A stretch of 64,000 bases of DNA from an uncultured Halomonas sp. (GCF_947493865.1 NZ_CANLTC010000006.1:62001-126000), one strand, 5' to 3'. Shown: positions 23,136 to 33,223, counted from the first letter of the stretch. Notes: generated by a model not told the origin, from the letters alone. Translations and numbers: made by a program.

Positions 23136-23600
23136 ATGAATCGTAAGGTTGTAATTCGCTGTAGTCTCGTCAGTCTTCTACTTGCCGCCGTCACTCCTTT
23201 GTTGATCGCCTTGTTCATCTTATTGTTCGACGCCCCCGTTGCCGATGCGCTGATGGAGGTGCTGGCATCGAATGGCATGACATTGGCTTATATGGCGACC
23301 GCGTTGGCAATATTCATCGCCTTGGTGATCGCAACGCTTCTCGTGCATGCGTTGACCCCCCGGCTGGCCAACCTGGCGGACGTCGAGAATGACGATCGCG
23401 AGATCGGTGAGGTCAAGTGGTTCAACGTCAACAAGGGGTATGGCTTCATTACGCGAGAAGACGGTGGCGATGTCTTCGTGCATTTTCGCGCCATTCGCGG
23501 CAAGGGGCATCGTACTCTGGCCGAGGGGCAGAAAGTGCGCTATCACGTGGTACAAAACGAACGCGGTTTGCAGGCAGACGACGTCACCGTCATCACCTGA
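23136..23600 (+). CDS. Membrane-anchored cold-shock domain protein
   Basis: A 154-residue protein with two predicted membrane helices (about 8-31 and 48-71) followed by a complete cold-shock OB fold (about 89-153). RNP1 is KGYGFI (100-105) and RNP2 is VFVHF (113-117), so single-strand nucleic acid binding should be intact. The short C-terminal side places the domain in the cytoplasm if both helices span the membrane. Its binding target is unknown. It is divergent from slyX and has its own promoter region of about 120 bases; a hairpin follows at 23632-23653. Confidence 0.85.
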   Translation: MNRKVVIRCSLVSLLLAAVTPLLIALFILLFDAPVADALMEVLASNGMTLAYMATALAIFIALVIATLLVHALTPRLANLADVENDDREIGEVKWFNVNKGYGFITREDGGDVFVHFRAIRGKGHRTLAEGQKVRYHVVQNERGLQADDVTVIT

Positions 23601-23631
23601 CCTGAAAATGGCCGATGCTCGATCCTGCCAG

Positions 23632-23653
23632 CGCTCCGTCTCCAGGCGGAGCG
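23632..23653 (+). terminator. Probable terminator of the cold-shock gene
   Basis: Arms CGCTCCG / CGGAGCG with an eight-base loop, followed by TTGTCGTTT. The T-run is interrupted, so termination is probably moderate. Confidence 0.45.
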
Positions 23654-23666
23654 TTGTCGTTTCTGG

Positions 23667-24053
23667 CTATCGCCCGGAGTCCGGCCAGTGAATGGCGCCT
23701 TCGTTACCGTCGGGACAGACCTGCAGGAAGCGGTCGGGCTCGTCGCCAGGCTGCCAGCCCCCCAGAGAGCAGCGTACTTCGCAGCCTAGCCTCTCGACCG
23801 CTTCCCGGGCGCAGTCCACGTCCCGCGGCCAAGGCGTCGCGGCGCTATCGAACCAGAGGCTTGCATAGCCGTCTGCGGCATTTTCGATCAGCAGGACAGG
23901 AATGCTTTCCCCAGCCTGAGAGCCGTGACTGCGCCATTTATGTTTTCCGGCCGGCGCAAGGGGAGGCGCGTTTAGTCGATCACCCAGCCAGGCATCGAGG
24001 CGCTTGATATCCGCCTGGGCCAGATAGATTTCGATATCGGGATAACGCTCCAT
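23667..24053 (-). CDS. Conserved hypothetical protein downstream of dapE
   Basis: A 128-residue soluble protein that I recognise only as a hypothetical. It begins MERYPDIEIYLAQADIKRLDAWL and has a central KHKWRSHG and several Trp and Cys residues (C82, C91, C95 and C113 by approximate count). There is no signal peptide or membrane segment. It starts eight bases after the dapE stop on the same strand, so it is very likely cotranscribed and translated with dapE. Function cannot be assigned. Confidence 0.7.
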   Translation of the reverse strand: MERYPDIEIYLAQADIKRLDAWLGDRLNAPPLAPAGKHKWRSHGSQAGESIPVLLIENAADGYASLWFDSAATPWPRDVDCAREAVERLGCEVRCSLGGWQPGDEPDRFLQVCPDGNEGAIHWPDSGR

Positions 24054-24061
24054 GATGGACC

Positions 24062-25228
24062 TCAGATGAGCAGGCGCTTGATGATCGCTTCATAGACCCG
24101 GCTCAGGATGTCCAGGTCCGCGGCACGTACGCGTTCGTTGATTTTATGGATGGTCGCGTTGAGCGGCCCAAGCTCGACTATCTGACAACCGAGCGTCGCG
24201 ATGAAGCGCCCATCCGAGGTGCCACCGGAGGTCGACAGTGCGGGTCTTGATCCGATGACCTCCTCGACGCCGCCGATGACCGCTTGGGTCAAGGCGCCTT
24301 CCTGGGTAAGAAAGGGCTCACCGTTGAGGGTCCAGTCGAGGCGGTAATCGAGGCCATGGGCCTCGAGAATCGATTCGGTGCGCTCCCGTAGCGTTTGATG
24401 CGTGACCTCGGTGGAGTAGCGAAAATTGAAGATCACTTCCAGTTCGCCAGGAACGACATTGGTAGCGCCTGTGCCGGCGCGAATGTTGGATATCTGAAAA
24501 CTGGTGGCGGGAAAGAAGCCGTTGCCGCCGTCCCAATGCTCATTGCACAACGCATCCAGGGCGGGAACGGCTTCATGGATGGGATTGCGCGACAGATGCG
24601 GATAGGCGACATGCCCTTGAATGCCACGCACGTGCAGCACACCGCCCAAGGAGCCGCGACGGCCATTCTTGATGACATCGCCCAGCCGCTCGCTGGAGGA
24701 GGGTTCGCCAACGATGCAGTAATCCAGGCGCTCGTGAGTCTCGCGCAGATGCTCGATCACCGCCCGGGTGCCATCCTGGGCGGGGCCTTCCTCGTCGGAG
24801 GTAATCAGAAAGGCGATTTTACCCGGGTGATCCGGATGCGCGGTCACGAACCGCTCTACCGCGGTGATCATGGCCGCGAGGCTTCCCTTCATGTCCGCCG
24901 CGCCTCGGCCGCAAAGCATGCCGTCGTCATCGATGCAGGGTTCGAAAGGCGGATACTGCCAGTGAACCCCGGGGCCACTGGGAACCACATCCGTATGGCC
25001 GGCAAACGCCAATACCGGCCCATGATGGCCCCGCACCGCCCAGAGGTTCTCGACATCGCCGAAGGGCAGGCGCTCGATACGAAAACCCAAGCGTACCAGG
25101 CGTTCGATCATCACCTCCTGGCAGCCCGCATCATCCGGGGTGACCGAGGGGCGGCGCATCAGCTCGATGGCAAGAGCGAGAGTAGGTGAGAGGGCTGTAG
25201 CGGTCAGGGCAGTATCCGACGAGGGCAT
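24062..25228 (-). CDS. dapE: Succinyl-diaminopimelate desuccinylase
   Basis: Hydrolyses N-succinyl-LL-diaminopimelate in the lysine/peptidoglycan pathway using two zinc ions. The M20 peptidase motifs are present: FAGHTDVVP (H78, D80), GRGAADMKG (D112), TSDEEGPA (catalytic E147, metal E148) and a late histidine in [10 protein letters not shown]. It has 388 residues; the first ten to twelve are an unstructured extension compared with E. coli DapE (375). It follows dapD by 51 bases, and both serve the succinylase branch. Confidence 0.95.
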   Translation of the reverse strand: MPSSDTALTATALSPTLALAIELMRRPSVTPDDAGCQEVMIERLVRLGFRIERLPFGDVENLWAVRGHHGPVLAFAGHTDVVPSGPGVHWQYPPFEPCIDDDGMLCGRGAADMKGSLAAMITAVERFVTAHPDHPGKIAFLITSDEEGPAQDGTRAVIEHLRETHERLDYCIVGEPSSSERLGDVIKNGRRGSLGGVLHVRGIQGHVAYPHLSRNPIHEAVPALDALCNEHWDGGNGFFPATSFQISNIRAGTGATNVVPGELEVIFNFRYSTEVTHQTLRERTESILEAHGLDYRLDWTLNGEPFLTQEGALTQAVIGGVEEVIGSRPALSTSGGTSDGRFIATLGCQIVELGPLNATIHKINERVRAADLDILSRVYEAIIKRLLI

Positions 25229-25279
25229 GTAGAGTCCTGAAAGGAAATGATACGACGCCCGCCAGGCGGGCGTCTTTGA

Positions 25280-26314
25280 TCAGTTATGTGCGTGCAGCGC
25301 CTCGTTCAAGGCGATGGCGCTCTTGTTGGTCAGGCACTCGATGCGCCCGCTGACCGAGTTGCGGCGCAGCAACATGTCGTCCTGGTTTGCCAGGTCGCGA
25401 GCGCTGACGGTCTTTACCTCCTGACCCTGCTCGTCGAGCACGGCGATCTTGGCGCCGGAGGTAATATAAAGCCCCGCCTCGACGGTGCAGCGATCCCCCA
25501 GGGGAATACCGATACCGGCATTGGCGCCTATCAGGCAGCCTTCGCCGACCTTGATGACGATATTGCCGCCCCCGGAGAGGGTGCCCATGGTGGAACAGCC
25601 GCCACCCAAATCGGAACCCTTTCCTACCATTACGCCGGCAGAAATGCGTCCTTCGACCATCCCAGGCCCTTCGGCGCCGGCATTGAAGTTGACGAAACCT
25701 TCATGCATGACCGTGGTGCCTTCACCCAGATAGGCGCCCAGACGCACCCGGGCGGTATCCGCGATGCGCACGCCTGCCGGCACCACGTAATCCGTCATCT
25801 TGGGAAACTTGTCGACACAGTCCACGGAGAGCGGACGGCCTTCCAGACGCGCCCTGAGACGGCGTGCCGGCAGTTCCTCGATATCGATGGGGCCTTCGTT
25901 GGTCCAGGCAATGTTGCGCAGTACGCCGAACATGCCGCTGAGGTCGATAGCGTGGGGCTTGACCAGCCGATGAGAAAGCAGATGGAGCTTGAGATATACC
26001 TCCGGCACGCTTTCCGGCGCCTGATCGGCCTCGAGAAAGACGGCAACCAATGGGCGCTGGCTGGCGGCAAGCGCCTCGGCAAGCTCTGCCTGCTCAGATG
26101 CTCCCGCAGTCTCGAGTGCCTGGGCAAGCGCCGCGCAATGCTCCGGCAGAAAGCTGACCACGGCATTGCCGCCAGGGGCATCCAGCGCCTTGCGGGCAGC
26201 AGCGACGAGCGCATCCTCCGGCTCGAACAGCGGTGCCGGGTAGTAGATATCCAGCCAATCTCCTTGGGTGTTCTGGCTACCGATTCCGAGAGCGAAGCTC
26301 AACATATAAATCAC
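25280..26314 (-). CDS. dapD: 2,3,4,5-tetrahydropyridine-2,6-dicarboxylate N-succinyltransferase
   Basis: Succinylates tetrahydrodipicolinate, committing it to the succinylase branch of lysine and diaminopimelate synthesis. The 344 residues match the longer Pseudomonas type rather than the 274-residue E. coli type. A left-handed beta-helix with hexapeptide repeats (RLGAYLGEGTTVMHEGFVN, GRISAGVMVGKGSDLGGG, GEGCLIGANAGIGIPLG) follows an N-terminal mixed domain. It lies between yffB and dapE in a lysine-pathway operon. Confidence 0.94.
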   Translation of the reverse strand: MIYMLSFALGIGSQNTQGDWLDIYYPAPLFEPEDALVAAARKALDAPGGNAVVSFLPEHCAALAQALETAGASEQAELAEALAASQRPLVAVFLEADQAPESVPEVYLKLHLLSHRLVKPHAIDLSGMFGVLRNIAWTNEGPIDIEELPARRLRARLEGRPLSVDCVDKFPKMTDYVVPAGVRIADTARVRLGAYLGEGTTVMHEGFVNFNAGAEGPGMVEGRISAGVMVGKGSDLGGGCSTMGTLSGGGNIVIKVGEGCLIGANAGIGIPLGDRCTVEAGLYITSGAKIAVLDEQGQEVKTVSARDLANQDDMLLRRNSVSGRIECLTNKSAIALNEALHAHN

Positions 26315-26330
26315 CTGAATAAAAAGCGAA

Positions 26331-26681
26331 TCAATGGGTTAGGTCAGTATACTCGTCGCGCTTGAAGCCGACGATCACCTGATCGCCGGTGTCGAGCAAA
26401 GGCCGTTTGAGCAAGGTCGGGTTCGCCAGCATCAATGAACGCGCGCTGTCGGCGTCGTCCTTGGCAGCCTGCTGCTCGCTGGGGGTGAGGCCGCGCCAGG
26501 TGGTGCTGCGGGTGTTCAGTAGCGTCGTCACCCCGATGCGATCGATGAAATGCTCGAGCAGCGTCTTGTCCAGCCCTTGTTCACGCAGGTCATGATAGCG
26601 ATAGGGGGCATCCTGGGCATCGAGTGCCTTGCGTGCCTTGCGGCAGGTATCACAGGTCTTGATCCCGTAAAGCGTGATCAT
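26331..26681 (-). CDS. yffB: ArsC/Spx-like reductase YffB
   Basis: A 116-residue thioredoxin-fold protein of the ArsC family. CDTCRKAR near residue 10 provides the CxxC thiol, and the C-terminal half has LLNTRSTTWRGL, LMLANPTLLKRPLL and VGFKRDEY. Such YffB proteins are not genuine arsenate reductases; a glutathione-dependent thiol reductase role has been suggested. ATG 26681 gives the family start MITLYGIKTCDTC, after GAGAGGCCCCTCGAG. It precedes dapD by 16 bases, a conserved pairing in pseudomonads. Confidence 0.85.
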   Translation of the reverse strand: MITLYGIKTCDTCRKARKALDAQDAPYRYHDLREQGLDKTLLEHFIDRIGVTTLLNTRSTTWRGLTPSEQQAAKDDADSARSLMLANPTLLKRPLLDTGDQVIVGFKRDEYTDLTH

Positions 26682-26818
26682 CTCGAGGGGCCTCTCCGGG
26701 GAAGTATGCAACGGCATCGTTCGGCGAAACGCAAACGCGCATGGGATTTTGTAAGGCACTCGATTATAGGGAAGCGGCGTGGACGCCACAAATCACGCAA
26801 CCGAAGCTGGCGATTGCA

Positions 26819-29506
26819 TCAAACGTCCAGCGTCTCGCACAGGCGCTCGCGTAGACGGGCCTGATGAGCCTGATCCGTGAGTGGCGCCCCATCGCGATCG
26901 GTAATGAAGAAGACGTCTTCCACCCGCTCGCCCAGGGTCGCAATCTTGGCCGCGGAAAGGGCGATTTCCTGTTCCATGAAGATACGTCCGACCCGGGCCA
27001 GCAAACCCGGGCGGTCCGGGGCGATCAGTTCGAGTACGGTGCGCTCGTTGGCCGGATCCTGTTCGATCAACACCCGGGTCGGCACCCGGAAATGCTTGAG
27101 CTGGCGCGGTGTATGGCGACTGACGATCTGGGGATAGTCATCCGGATCGTCGAGTTCTTCCACCAGATAATGTCGAATCTCCTCGAGCCTGGAAGCGTCG
27201 CGGATCGGCTCATCCTGATCGTCGAGCACGATAAAGGTATTGAGCGTCCAGTCGCTGCTCGAGGTGGCGATGCGCGCGTCATGGATCGACAGATCCAGTT
27301 GATCGATGGCCGCAGCGCTGGCGGCGAACAGGTCGTTCACGGAACGGGTGTGGATGAAGACCTTGGTGCCGCCCTCACTCGAGTCTTCCGCCGGCGCGCT
27401 GATCATGATCAAGGGCAGCGGGGAGTCGCCATGCTCGAGAATTCCTTGGGTCTGCCAGACGATTTCGCTTGCCTGATACTGCAGGAAGTAGTCATCCCCG
27501 AGAGTGTTCCATAGACGCTCGACACGCGCCTCATCGGTACCCAGGCTGCGCAGCAGCGCCAGCGCCTCTGTGCGAGTTTCGGCGATCCAGTCATCACGGT
27601 CGATGGGGTTTTCAAGCCCCCGGCGCAGCGCGCGCTTGGTCTCACCATAGAGCTGACGCAATAGCGAGGCGCGCCAACCGTTCCACAGGGTAGGGTTGGT
27701 CGCATTGATATCCGCCACGGTGAGCACATAGAGATAGTCGAGGCGCATTTCGTCGCTTACCTGTTCGGCAAATTCACGGATCACGTCCGGATCACTGATG
27801 TCGCGTTTCTGCGCGGTCATCGACATCAACAGGTGCTGTTCGATCAGCCAGACGACCAGGCGGGTGTCCCGCGGGGACAGGTCATGACGCTGGCAGAACT
27901 CCTTGGCATCCTGGGCGCCGAGCAGGGAGTGGTTGCCGCCGCGCCCCTTGCCGATATCGTGATACAGGCCAGCGATCCAGAGGAGCTCCAGTTTGGGTAG
28001 CTGCTGAATCAGTGCGGCGGCGATCGGAAACGCCTCGCGGCTGTCGGGATCACGAAAATGCTGCACGAACTTCAACAGGCGCAGGGTGTGGGCGTCCACC
28101 GTATAGATGTGAAACAGGTCGTGCTGCATCAGCCCCACGGCCTGGCCGAACTCCGGCAGATACTTGCCGAGTACGCCGTAGCGGTTCATGCGTCTTAGTT
28201 GACGCGGCACATTGCCACCACTGCGCAACAGTTCCATGAACAGGCTCTGGTGGCGAACATCGTCTCGGAAGGTGTCGTCGATCTGGTGGCGATGATCGCG
28301 AATCAGACGAATGGTCTGGGCGCGCACGCCTTCGATGCCAGGATGCTGGGCCATCAACAGAAAGAGTTCGAGCAGGGCGGCGGGGCGCCGATGAAACACA
28401 TGATCGTCCCGGGCCTGAATATAGCCCCCCTTGATGACAAAGCGGGCATTGAGGGGTTCGGTCTCGAGGGTTTCATCGGCTCGCAGGATGACCTCGTCGA
28501 AATGCTGCAACAGCATGTCATTGAGCCCCGCCAGTGCCGTGACATGGCGATAATAACGCTTCATGAACTGCTCCACGGCCAGGCGTTCGGGGGTATCCTG
28601 GAAGCCGAACAGTTCGGCGATGGCGCGCTGATGATCGAACAACAAGCGATCCTCGGCGCGGCCGGTGAGCATGTGCAGGGCATAGCGCACCTGCCACAGG
28701 AAAGCCTGCCCCTGGCTGAGGATGCGCAGCTCCGAGTCGTTCATGAACCCCTGGGCCACGACATCCTCGTAGCGCGGCAGGCCAAAATGCCGCTTGGCAA
28801 CCCAGCCGATCATCTGGATGTCGCGCAAGCCCCCGGGGGAGCTCTTGATGTTGGGCTCGAGCTGGTACTCGGAATTGTTATGGCGGCGATGCCGTGCTAT
28901 CTGCTCCTGCCATTTGGCTTCGAAAAAGCGATGAGAGGGCCACATGTTGCGAGGAGACAGCAGCTCGCGCATGGTCTCACGCAGCCGGTCCGGGCCAGCC
29001 AGGGTGCGCGTCTCGATCAGGTTGGTAATGACCGTGACGTCCGCTTCTGCCTCGCGTCTACAGTCCGCCAGTGAGCGCACGCTGTGACCGATCTCGAGTC
29101 CGATGTCCCATAGGAAGGTGATGAACGCGCTCAGGGGTTCCCGGTAGGGCGTATCGTCCTCCCGCTCCAGCAGCACCATGAGATCGATATCCGAGTGCGG
29201 GTGCAGCTCGCCCCGCCCGTAGCCACCGACGGCGAGCAGTGCGATACCGTCGTCGGGCCAGGCATGGCGTGCCCAGGCAAGCGTGAGTAGACGGTCGAGA
29301 CACCAGGCGCGGCCATGCACCAGGTCCCGGATGTCGGCGCCGTCGTGAAACCGTGCATCGAGCCTACGTTGAATAAGGCTCAGCGCCTGCTTGAATAGCC
29401 CCACCGGCGAGGAGCCTGCCGCAAGCTCCCGGCGCAAGTCGTTGGTGTCGAAGAGCGTCTCGTCCGGCTCGAACCGGTAGTGGTGAAGGAGCATGTCAGC
29501 GCGCAA
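26819..29506 (-). CDS. glnD: PII uridylyltransferase / uridylyl-removing enzyme
   Basis: Senses glutamine and uridylylates or deuridylylates PII proteins, so sits at the top of nitrogen regulation. The 895 residues comprise a nucleotidyltransferase domain (GGYGRGE at 94-100, metal ligands in SDID 105-108), the PII-uridylyltransferase helical domain, an HD hydrolase domain (LYHDIGKGRGGNHS near residue 515) and two C-terminal ACT domains for glutamine binding (from about 705 and 815). The start overlaps the map stop by 11 bases, coupling the two genes. Confidence 0.96.
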   Translation of the reverse strand: MRADMLLHHYRFEPDETLFDTNDLRRELAAGSSPVGLFKQALSLIQRRLDARFHDGADIRDLVHGRAWCLDRLLTLAWARHAWPDDGIALLAVGGYGRGELHPHSDIDLMVLLEREDDTPYREPLSAFITFLWDIGLEIGHSVRSLADCRREAEADVTVITNLIETRTLAGPDRLRETMRELLSPRNMWPSHRFFEAKWQEQIARHRRHNNSEYQLEPNIKSSPGGLRDIQMIGWVAKRHFGLPRYEDVVAQGFMNDSELRILSQGQAFLWQVRYALHMLTGRAEDRLLFDHQRAIAELFGFQDTPERLAVEQFMKRYYRHVTALAGLNDMLLQHFDEVILRADETLETEPLNARFVIKGGYIQARDDHVFHRRPAALLELFLLMAQHPGIEGVRAQTIRLIRDHRHQIDDTFRDDVRHQSLFMELLRSGGNVPRQLRRMNRYGVLGKYLPEFGQAVGLMQHDLFHIYTVDAHTLRLLKFVQHFRDPDSREAFPIAAALIQQLPKLELLWIAGLYHDIGKGRGGNHSLLGAQDAKEFCQRHDLSPRDTRLVVWLIEQHLLMSMTAQKRDISDPDVIREFAEQVSDEMRLDYLYVLTVADINATNPTLWNGWRASLLRQLYGETKRALRRGLENPIDRDDWIAETRTEALALLRSLGTDEARVERLWNTLGDDYFLQYQASEIVWQTQGILEHGDSPLPLIMISAPAEDSSEGGTKVFIHTRSVNDLFAASAAAIDQLDLSIHDARIATSSSDWTLNTFIVLDDQDEPIRDASRLEEIRHYLVEELDDPDDYPQIVSRHTPRQLKHFRVPTRVLIEQDPANERTVLELIAPDRPGLLARVGRIFMEQEIALSAAKIATLGERVEDVFFITDRDGAPLTDQAHQARLRERLCETLDV

Positions 29507-30287
29507 GGAAGCTCAGATCTTCCTCGCCCCGGGGCGTCAGTATGTCGACACCGGTGGCGGTGACCAGCAGGGTGTGCTCCCACTGGGCGGAAAGACTCTT
29601 GTCCCGGGTCACCGCGGTCCAGCCATCGCGTAGCACCTTGGTGCGATAGCCACCGGCGTTGATCATCGGCTCGATGGTGAAGCACATGCCTTCGGCCAGG
29701 GCGATATCCGCTTCCGGGGCATAGCCGTCATAGTGCAGCACCTGGGGCTCTTCGTGAAAGACGGCGCCGAGGCCGTGCCCGCAGAAGTCACGCACCACGG
29801 AGTAACCATTGGCTTCGGCGTGCTGTTGAATGGGCTTGGCAAGATCGGAAAGGCGTGCCCCGGGACGCACTTCGGCGATACTCCTGTAAAGGCATTCCTG
29901 AGTGATGCGACATAGCCGCTCACCCTGGGTATTCTCGCCGATGATGAACATCTTGCTGGTGTCGCCGTGGTAGCCATCCGCGGTTTTTACGGTGATGTCG
30001 ATGTTCATGATATCGCCGTTCTTCAGCTTCTTGGCTTCGTCGGGGATGCCATGGCACACCACATGATTGATCGAGGTGCAGATCGATTTGGGAAAGCCAT
30101 GATAGTTGAGCGGGGCCGGAGTCGATCCCAGTTCATTGACGATGTAGTCATGGCACAGACGATCCAGCTCGCCAGTGCTGACGCCAAGCTGGACATGGGG
30201 CGTGATCATTTCGAGAACGGAGGCTGCCTGACGACCAGCCTCACGCATTTTATCGATCTCGGAGGGCGTTTTGATAGGAATGTTCAT
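29496..30287 (-). CDS. map: Methionine aminopeptidase, type I
   Basis: Removes the initiator methionine from nascent proteins. The 263 residues carry the metal ligands in MNIDITVKTADGYHGDTS (two Asp), CGHGLGAVFHE (His) and MCFTIEPMIN (Glu), plus the substrate histidine in INHVVCHGIP. ATG 30287 gives the family start MNIPIKTPSEIDKMREAG; a longer open frame upstream is not supported. It is divergent from rpsB, as in many gammaproteobacteria, and leads the map-glnD operon. Confidence 0.96.
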   Translation of the reverse strand: MNIPIKTPSEIDKMREAGRQAASVLEMITPHVQLGVSTGELDRLCHDYIVNELGSTPAPLNYHGFPKSICTSINHVVCHGIPDEAKKLKNGDIMNIDITVKTADGYHGDTSKMFIIGENTQGERLCRITQECLYRSIAEVRPGARLSDLAKPIQQHAEANGYSVVRDFCGHGLGAVFHEEPQVLHYDGYAPEADIALAEGMCFTIEPMINAGGYRTKVLRDGWTAVTRDKSLSAQWEHTLLVTATGVDILTPRGEEDLSFLAR

Positions 30288-30362
30288 GAGGTCTCGATTC
30301 GGGAAGTGGCAAGCCGGCCAGACACGATTGGCAGATGCTCGAAAGGCGGCAACGGCTTCATC

Positions 30363-30385
30363 TTGACACCATTGTATGGTATAAA
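30363..30385 (+). promoter_or_regulatory. Probable promoter region of rpsB-tsf
   Basis: A TATAAA box (30380-30385) is followed by the GC-rich stretch GCCGCGCGC, a discriminator typical of stringently controlled ribosomal promoters. TTGACA (30363-30368) lies too close (11 bases) to be its -35 partner, so the -35 is uncertain. The resulting leader of about 215 bases before rpsB is long enough for the S2 autoregulatory structure known in E. coli, but I could not verify that fold. Confidence 0.4.
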
Positions 30386-30608
30386 GCCGCGCGCTTTCCT
30401 GCAATCCGATAGCATCTGCGTTCGCATTCGTAGAATTGGTTGGGGGCGAGCGTCAATGAGCTTAAATGCCTTAAAAACACACATGCACCGTCACATGGTC
30501 CCGGGTGCTGCGTAGTCGCTGACGTTGCCTTTCATTGCAGCAGTCCTCGATGCGCGGTCGGATCCATGGGGTGCGTGGAGGCCTAACCCGTCATATCAGG
30601 AGTCATCC

Positions 30609-31343
30609 ATGGCACAAGTCAGCATGCGCGATCTGCTCAAGGCAGGCGCCCACTTCGGTCACCAGACCAAGTACTGGAATCCGAAGATGAGCAAGTACAT
30701 CTTCGGTGCCCGCAACAAGATTCATATCATCAACCTCGAGCACACCCTGCCTGCCCTCAATGAGGCTGTGTCCGTGGTCGAGAAGATGGCCGCTTCCAAC
30801 AACAAGATCATGTTCGTCGGCACAAAGCGCGCCGCCAGCAAGGTCATCAAGGAAGAAGCCAATCGGGTCGGTCAGCCCTTCGTCAATCACCGCTGGTTGG
30901 GCGGCATGTTGACCAACTACAAGACCATTCGTCAGTCGATCAAGCGTCTGCGCGAACTCGAGACCATGCGCGAAGACGGGACTTTCGAGAAACTGACCAA
31001 GAAAGAAGTGCTGATGGCGACCCGGGAGCAGGACAAGCTCGAGCGTTCCATCGGTGGCATCAAGAACATGGGCGGCTTGCCGGATGCGCTGTTCGTGATC
31101 GACGTCGACCACGAGCGTATTGCCATCAATGAAGCCAACAAGCTGGGCATTCCGGTCATCGGTACGGTGGATACCAACTCCGATCCGGACGGCGTCGATT
31201 ACGTCATTCCCGGTAACGACGACTCCATTCGCGCGATCCAGATCTATGTCAAGGCCATCGCCGATGCCTGCGCCAAGTCGAAAGAAGGCCGCCCCGACGA
31301 ATTCGTCGAAGTGACCGAAAACGACGACGCCGTCGCCGAGTAA
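30609..31343 (+). CDS. rpsB: 30S ribosomal protein S2
   Basis: A 244-residue small-subunit protein with the S2 signatures [40 protein letters not shown] and [15 protein letters not shown] 30609 follows CAGGAGTCATCC and yields family length. It is the first gene of the rpsB-tsf-pyrH-frr block. In E. coli S2 represses its own operon at translation. Confidence 0.98.
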   Translation: MAQVSMRDLLKAGAHFGHQTKYWNPKMSKYIFGARNKIHIINLEHTLPALNEAVSVVEKMAASNNKIMFVGTKRAASKVIKEEANRVGQPFVNHRWLGGMLTNYKTIRQSIKRLRELETMREDGTFEKLTKKEVLMATREQDKLERSIGGIKNMGGLPDALFVIDVDHERIAINEANKLGIPVIGTVDTNSDPDGVDYVIPGNDDSIRAIQIYVKAIADACAKSKEGRPDEFVEVTENDDAVAE

Positions 31344-31353
31344 CGCAGCCCGC

Positions 31354-31380
31354 CGGTCCGGGATTTATCTTCCCGGACCG
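31354..31380 (+). terminator. Hairpin in the rpsB-tsf gap, possible attenuator
   Basis: Perfect 10-bp arms CGGTCCGGGA / TCCCGGACCG around a seven-base loop, 10 bases after the rpsB stop. No proper T-run follows. A partial terminator or processing site lies at the same place in E. coli rpsB-tsf. Confidence 0.55.
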
Positions 31381-31497
31381 GGATTGCGATCGCTCGACAA
31401 GCGATGACAGGAAAGCATCCATTCATCGCGCATGTCGGATGCCAGCGCATGGCTGTATTCGACTATCCGATATCGAAATATTCAGAGGTTAATTACC

Positions 31498-32367
31498 ATG
31501 GCAGCTATCAGTGCATCTATGGTCAAGGAACTGCGTGAGCGTACCGGTCTTGGCATGATGGAGTGCAAGAAGGCCCTTACGGAAGCCGATGGTGACATCG
31601 AAAGAGCCATCGAGGATCTGCGCAAGAACTCCGGTCTCAAGGCCGCCAAGAAAGCCGGTCGCACCGCCGCCGAAGGCGCTGTCGTGACCCGTGTGGCCGA
31701 GGACGGCAGTTTTGGGGTGATGGTCGAGATCAACTCCGAGACGGACTTCGTCGCACGGGATGACAACTTCAAGGACTTCGTCGAGAAAGTGCTGGCCAAG
31801 ACCTTCGAAGCCAAGTCCGACGACGTCTCCGCCATCATGGATGGCGAGATGGAAGAAACCCGCCAGCGGCTGGTGCAGAAGATTGGCGAGAACATCTCCG
31901 TGCGGCGAGCCACGGTTGCCGATGCACCGGCAGACGGCGTGGTGGGGGAGTATGTCCACGGTGGGCGTATCGGCGTGTTGACCCTGCTCAAGGGTGGCAA
32001 TGCCGAGACGGCCAAGGACGTCGCCATGCATGTGGCCGCAATCAACCCTGCGGTAGCGCGCCCGGAGCAGATGCCCCAGGAGCAGCTCGACAAGGAAAAG
32101 AGCATCATCCTGGCGCAGCCTGACATGGCGGGCAAGCCCGAGCAGATCGCCGAAAAAATGGTTCAGGGGCGTCTCAAGAAGTACCTGGCCGAGAACAGTC
32201 TGACCGAGCAGCCCTTCGTCAAGGACCCGAATACCACCGTGGCGGAGTACGCCAAGGCCAATGGTGGTGAGATCGTCGATTTCATCCGCTTCGAAGTGGG
32301 TGAGGGTATCGAGAAGGAAGAGGTCGACTTTGCCAAGGAAGTCATGGAACAGGCCCGTCGCAGCTGA
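31498..32367 (+). CDS. tsf: Translation elongation factor Ts
   Basis: Nucleotide exchange factor for EF-Tu. The 289 residues begin [27 protein letters not shown], a UBA-like domain, followed by the dimerisation and core domains with [14 protein letters not shown] (the EF-Tu contact TDFV motif). ATG 31498 follows AGAGG. It is cotranscribed with rpsB. Confidence 0.98.
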   Translation: MAAISASMVKELRERTGLGMMECKKALTEADGDIERAIEDLRKNSGLKAAKKAGRTAAEGAVVTRVAEDGSFGVMVEINSETDFVARDDNFKDFVEKVLAKTFEAKSDDVSAIMDGEMEETRQRLVQKIGENISVRRATVADAPADGVVGEYVHGGRIGVLTLLKGGNAETAKDVAMHVAAINPAVARPEQMPQEQLDKEKSIILAQPDMAGKPEQIAEKMVQGRLKKYLAENSLTEQPFVKDPNTTVAEYAKANGGEIVDFIRFEVGEGIEKEEVDFAKEVMEQARRS

Positions 32368-32389
32368 GGCCTGATATCCAGTTGTTATG

Positions 32390-32415
32390 ATGGCGTGCGC
32401 GCGAGCGCACGCCAT
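32390..32415 (+). other. Very stable hairpin between tsf and pyrH
   Basis: A perfect 11-bp stem (ATGGCGTGCGC / GCGCACGCCAT) is closed by a GCGA loop of the GNRA tetraloop type. Without a T-run it is more likely an RNA stability or processing element than a terminator. Confidence 0.6.
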
Positions 32416-32478
32416 GCTGTATCCAGCCGCCAGGTCGTCACCACATTACATCAGTCCGCCGTCTTCAGGAGACTCAAT

Positions 32479-33219
32479 ATGCCTGCCACTGCCTCGCGTA
32501 ATGCCAAGTCGAAGTACAAGCGGATCTTGCTCAAGCTCTCGGGTGAAGCATTGACCGGTGATGCCGAGTTCGGGATCGATCCCAAGGTGCTGGATCGCAT
32601 GGCGCTTGAGATCGGACAGTTGGTCGGCATCGGTGTTCAGATCGGTATCGTGATTGGTGGTGGCAACCTGTTTCGCGGCGCGGCGCTGCATGCCGCGGGC
32701 ATGGAGCGAGTGACCGGCGATCACATGGGCATGCTGGCGACGGTGATGAATGCCCTGGCAATGCGTGATGCCCTCGAACGCTCGAATATCCGCTCCCGGG
32801 TCATGTCCGCCATTCCCATGAGTGGCGTGGTCGAGCATTATGATCGGCGTACCGGTATTCGCTACCTCACTTCCGGGGATGTGGTCATCTTCTCCGCCGG
32901 CACCGGGAACCCGTTCTTTACCACCGATTCCGCGGCCTGCCTGCGAGGCATCGAGATCGATGCGGATGTAGTGATCAAGGCCACCAAGGTCGATGGCGTC
33001 TATGATCGTGATCCGGTCAAGGACCCGGATGCGGTAAAATACGAGCACTTGGGTTACGACGAGGTACTCGATCAGAAGCTGGGGGTGATGGATTTGACCG
33101 CCATCTGCCTGGTACGGGACCATGACATGCCGGTTCGCGTGTTCGACATGACCAAGCCTGGCGCCCTGCTGAATCTAGTAGTTGGTGGCAAGGAAGGTAC
33201 GCTGATAGACAGAGGGTGA
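32479..33219 (+). CDS. pyrH: UMP kinase
   Basis: Phosphorylates UMP to UDP for pyrimidine nucleotide supply. A 246-residue amino-acid-kinase-fold enzyme with [43 protein letters not shown] and [16 protein letters not shown] 32479 follows AGGAGAC. It sits in the conserved tsf-pyrH-frr order, four bases before frr. Confidence 0.97.
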   Translation: MPATASRNAKSKYKRILLKLSGEALTGDAEFGIDPKVLDRMALEIGQLVGIGVQIGIVIGGGNLFRGAALHAAGMERVTGDHMGMLATVMNALAMRDALERSNIRSRVMSAIPMSGVVEHYDRRTGIRYLTSGDVVIFSAGTGNPFFTTDSAACLRGIEIDADVVIKATKVDGVYDRDPVKDPDAVKYEHLGYDEVLDQKLGVMDLTAICLVRDHDMPVRVFDMTKPGALLNLVVGGKEGTLIDRG

Positions 33220-33223
33220 AATC

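Noticed and set aside
30363-30368. TTGACA upstream of rpsB as a -35 box
   Set aside because: It matches the consensus perfectly but lies only 11 bases before the TATAAA box, too close for a functional sigma-70 pair, so I did not call it with that -10.
30453-30515. A short ORF of about 19 codons in the rpsB leader
   Set aside because: It starts ATGAGC without a clear ribosome binding site and has no codon pattern suggesting attenuation; a leader structure bound by S2 is a more likely feature of this region.
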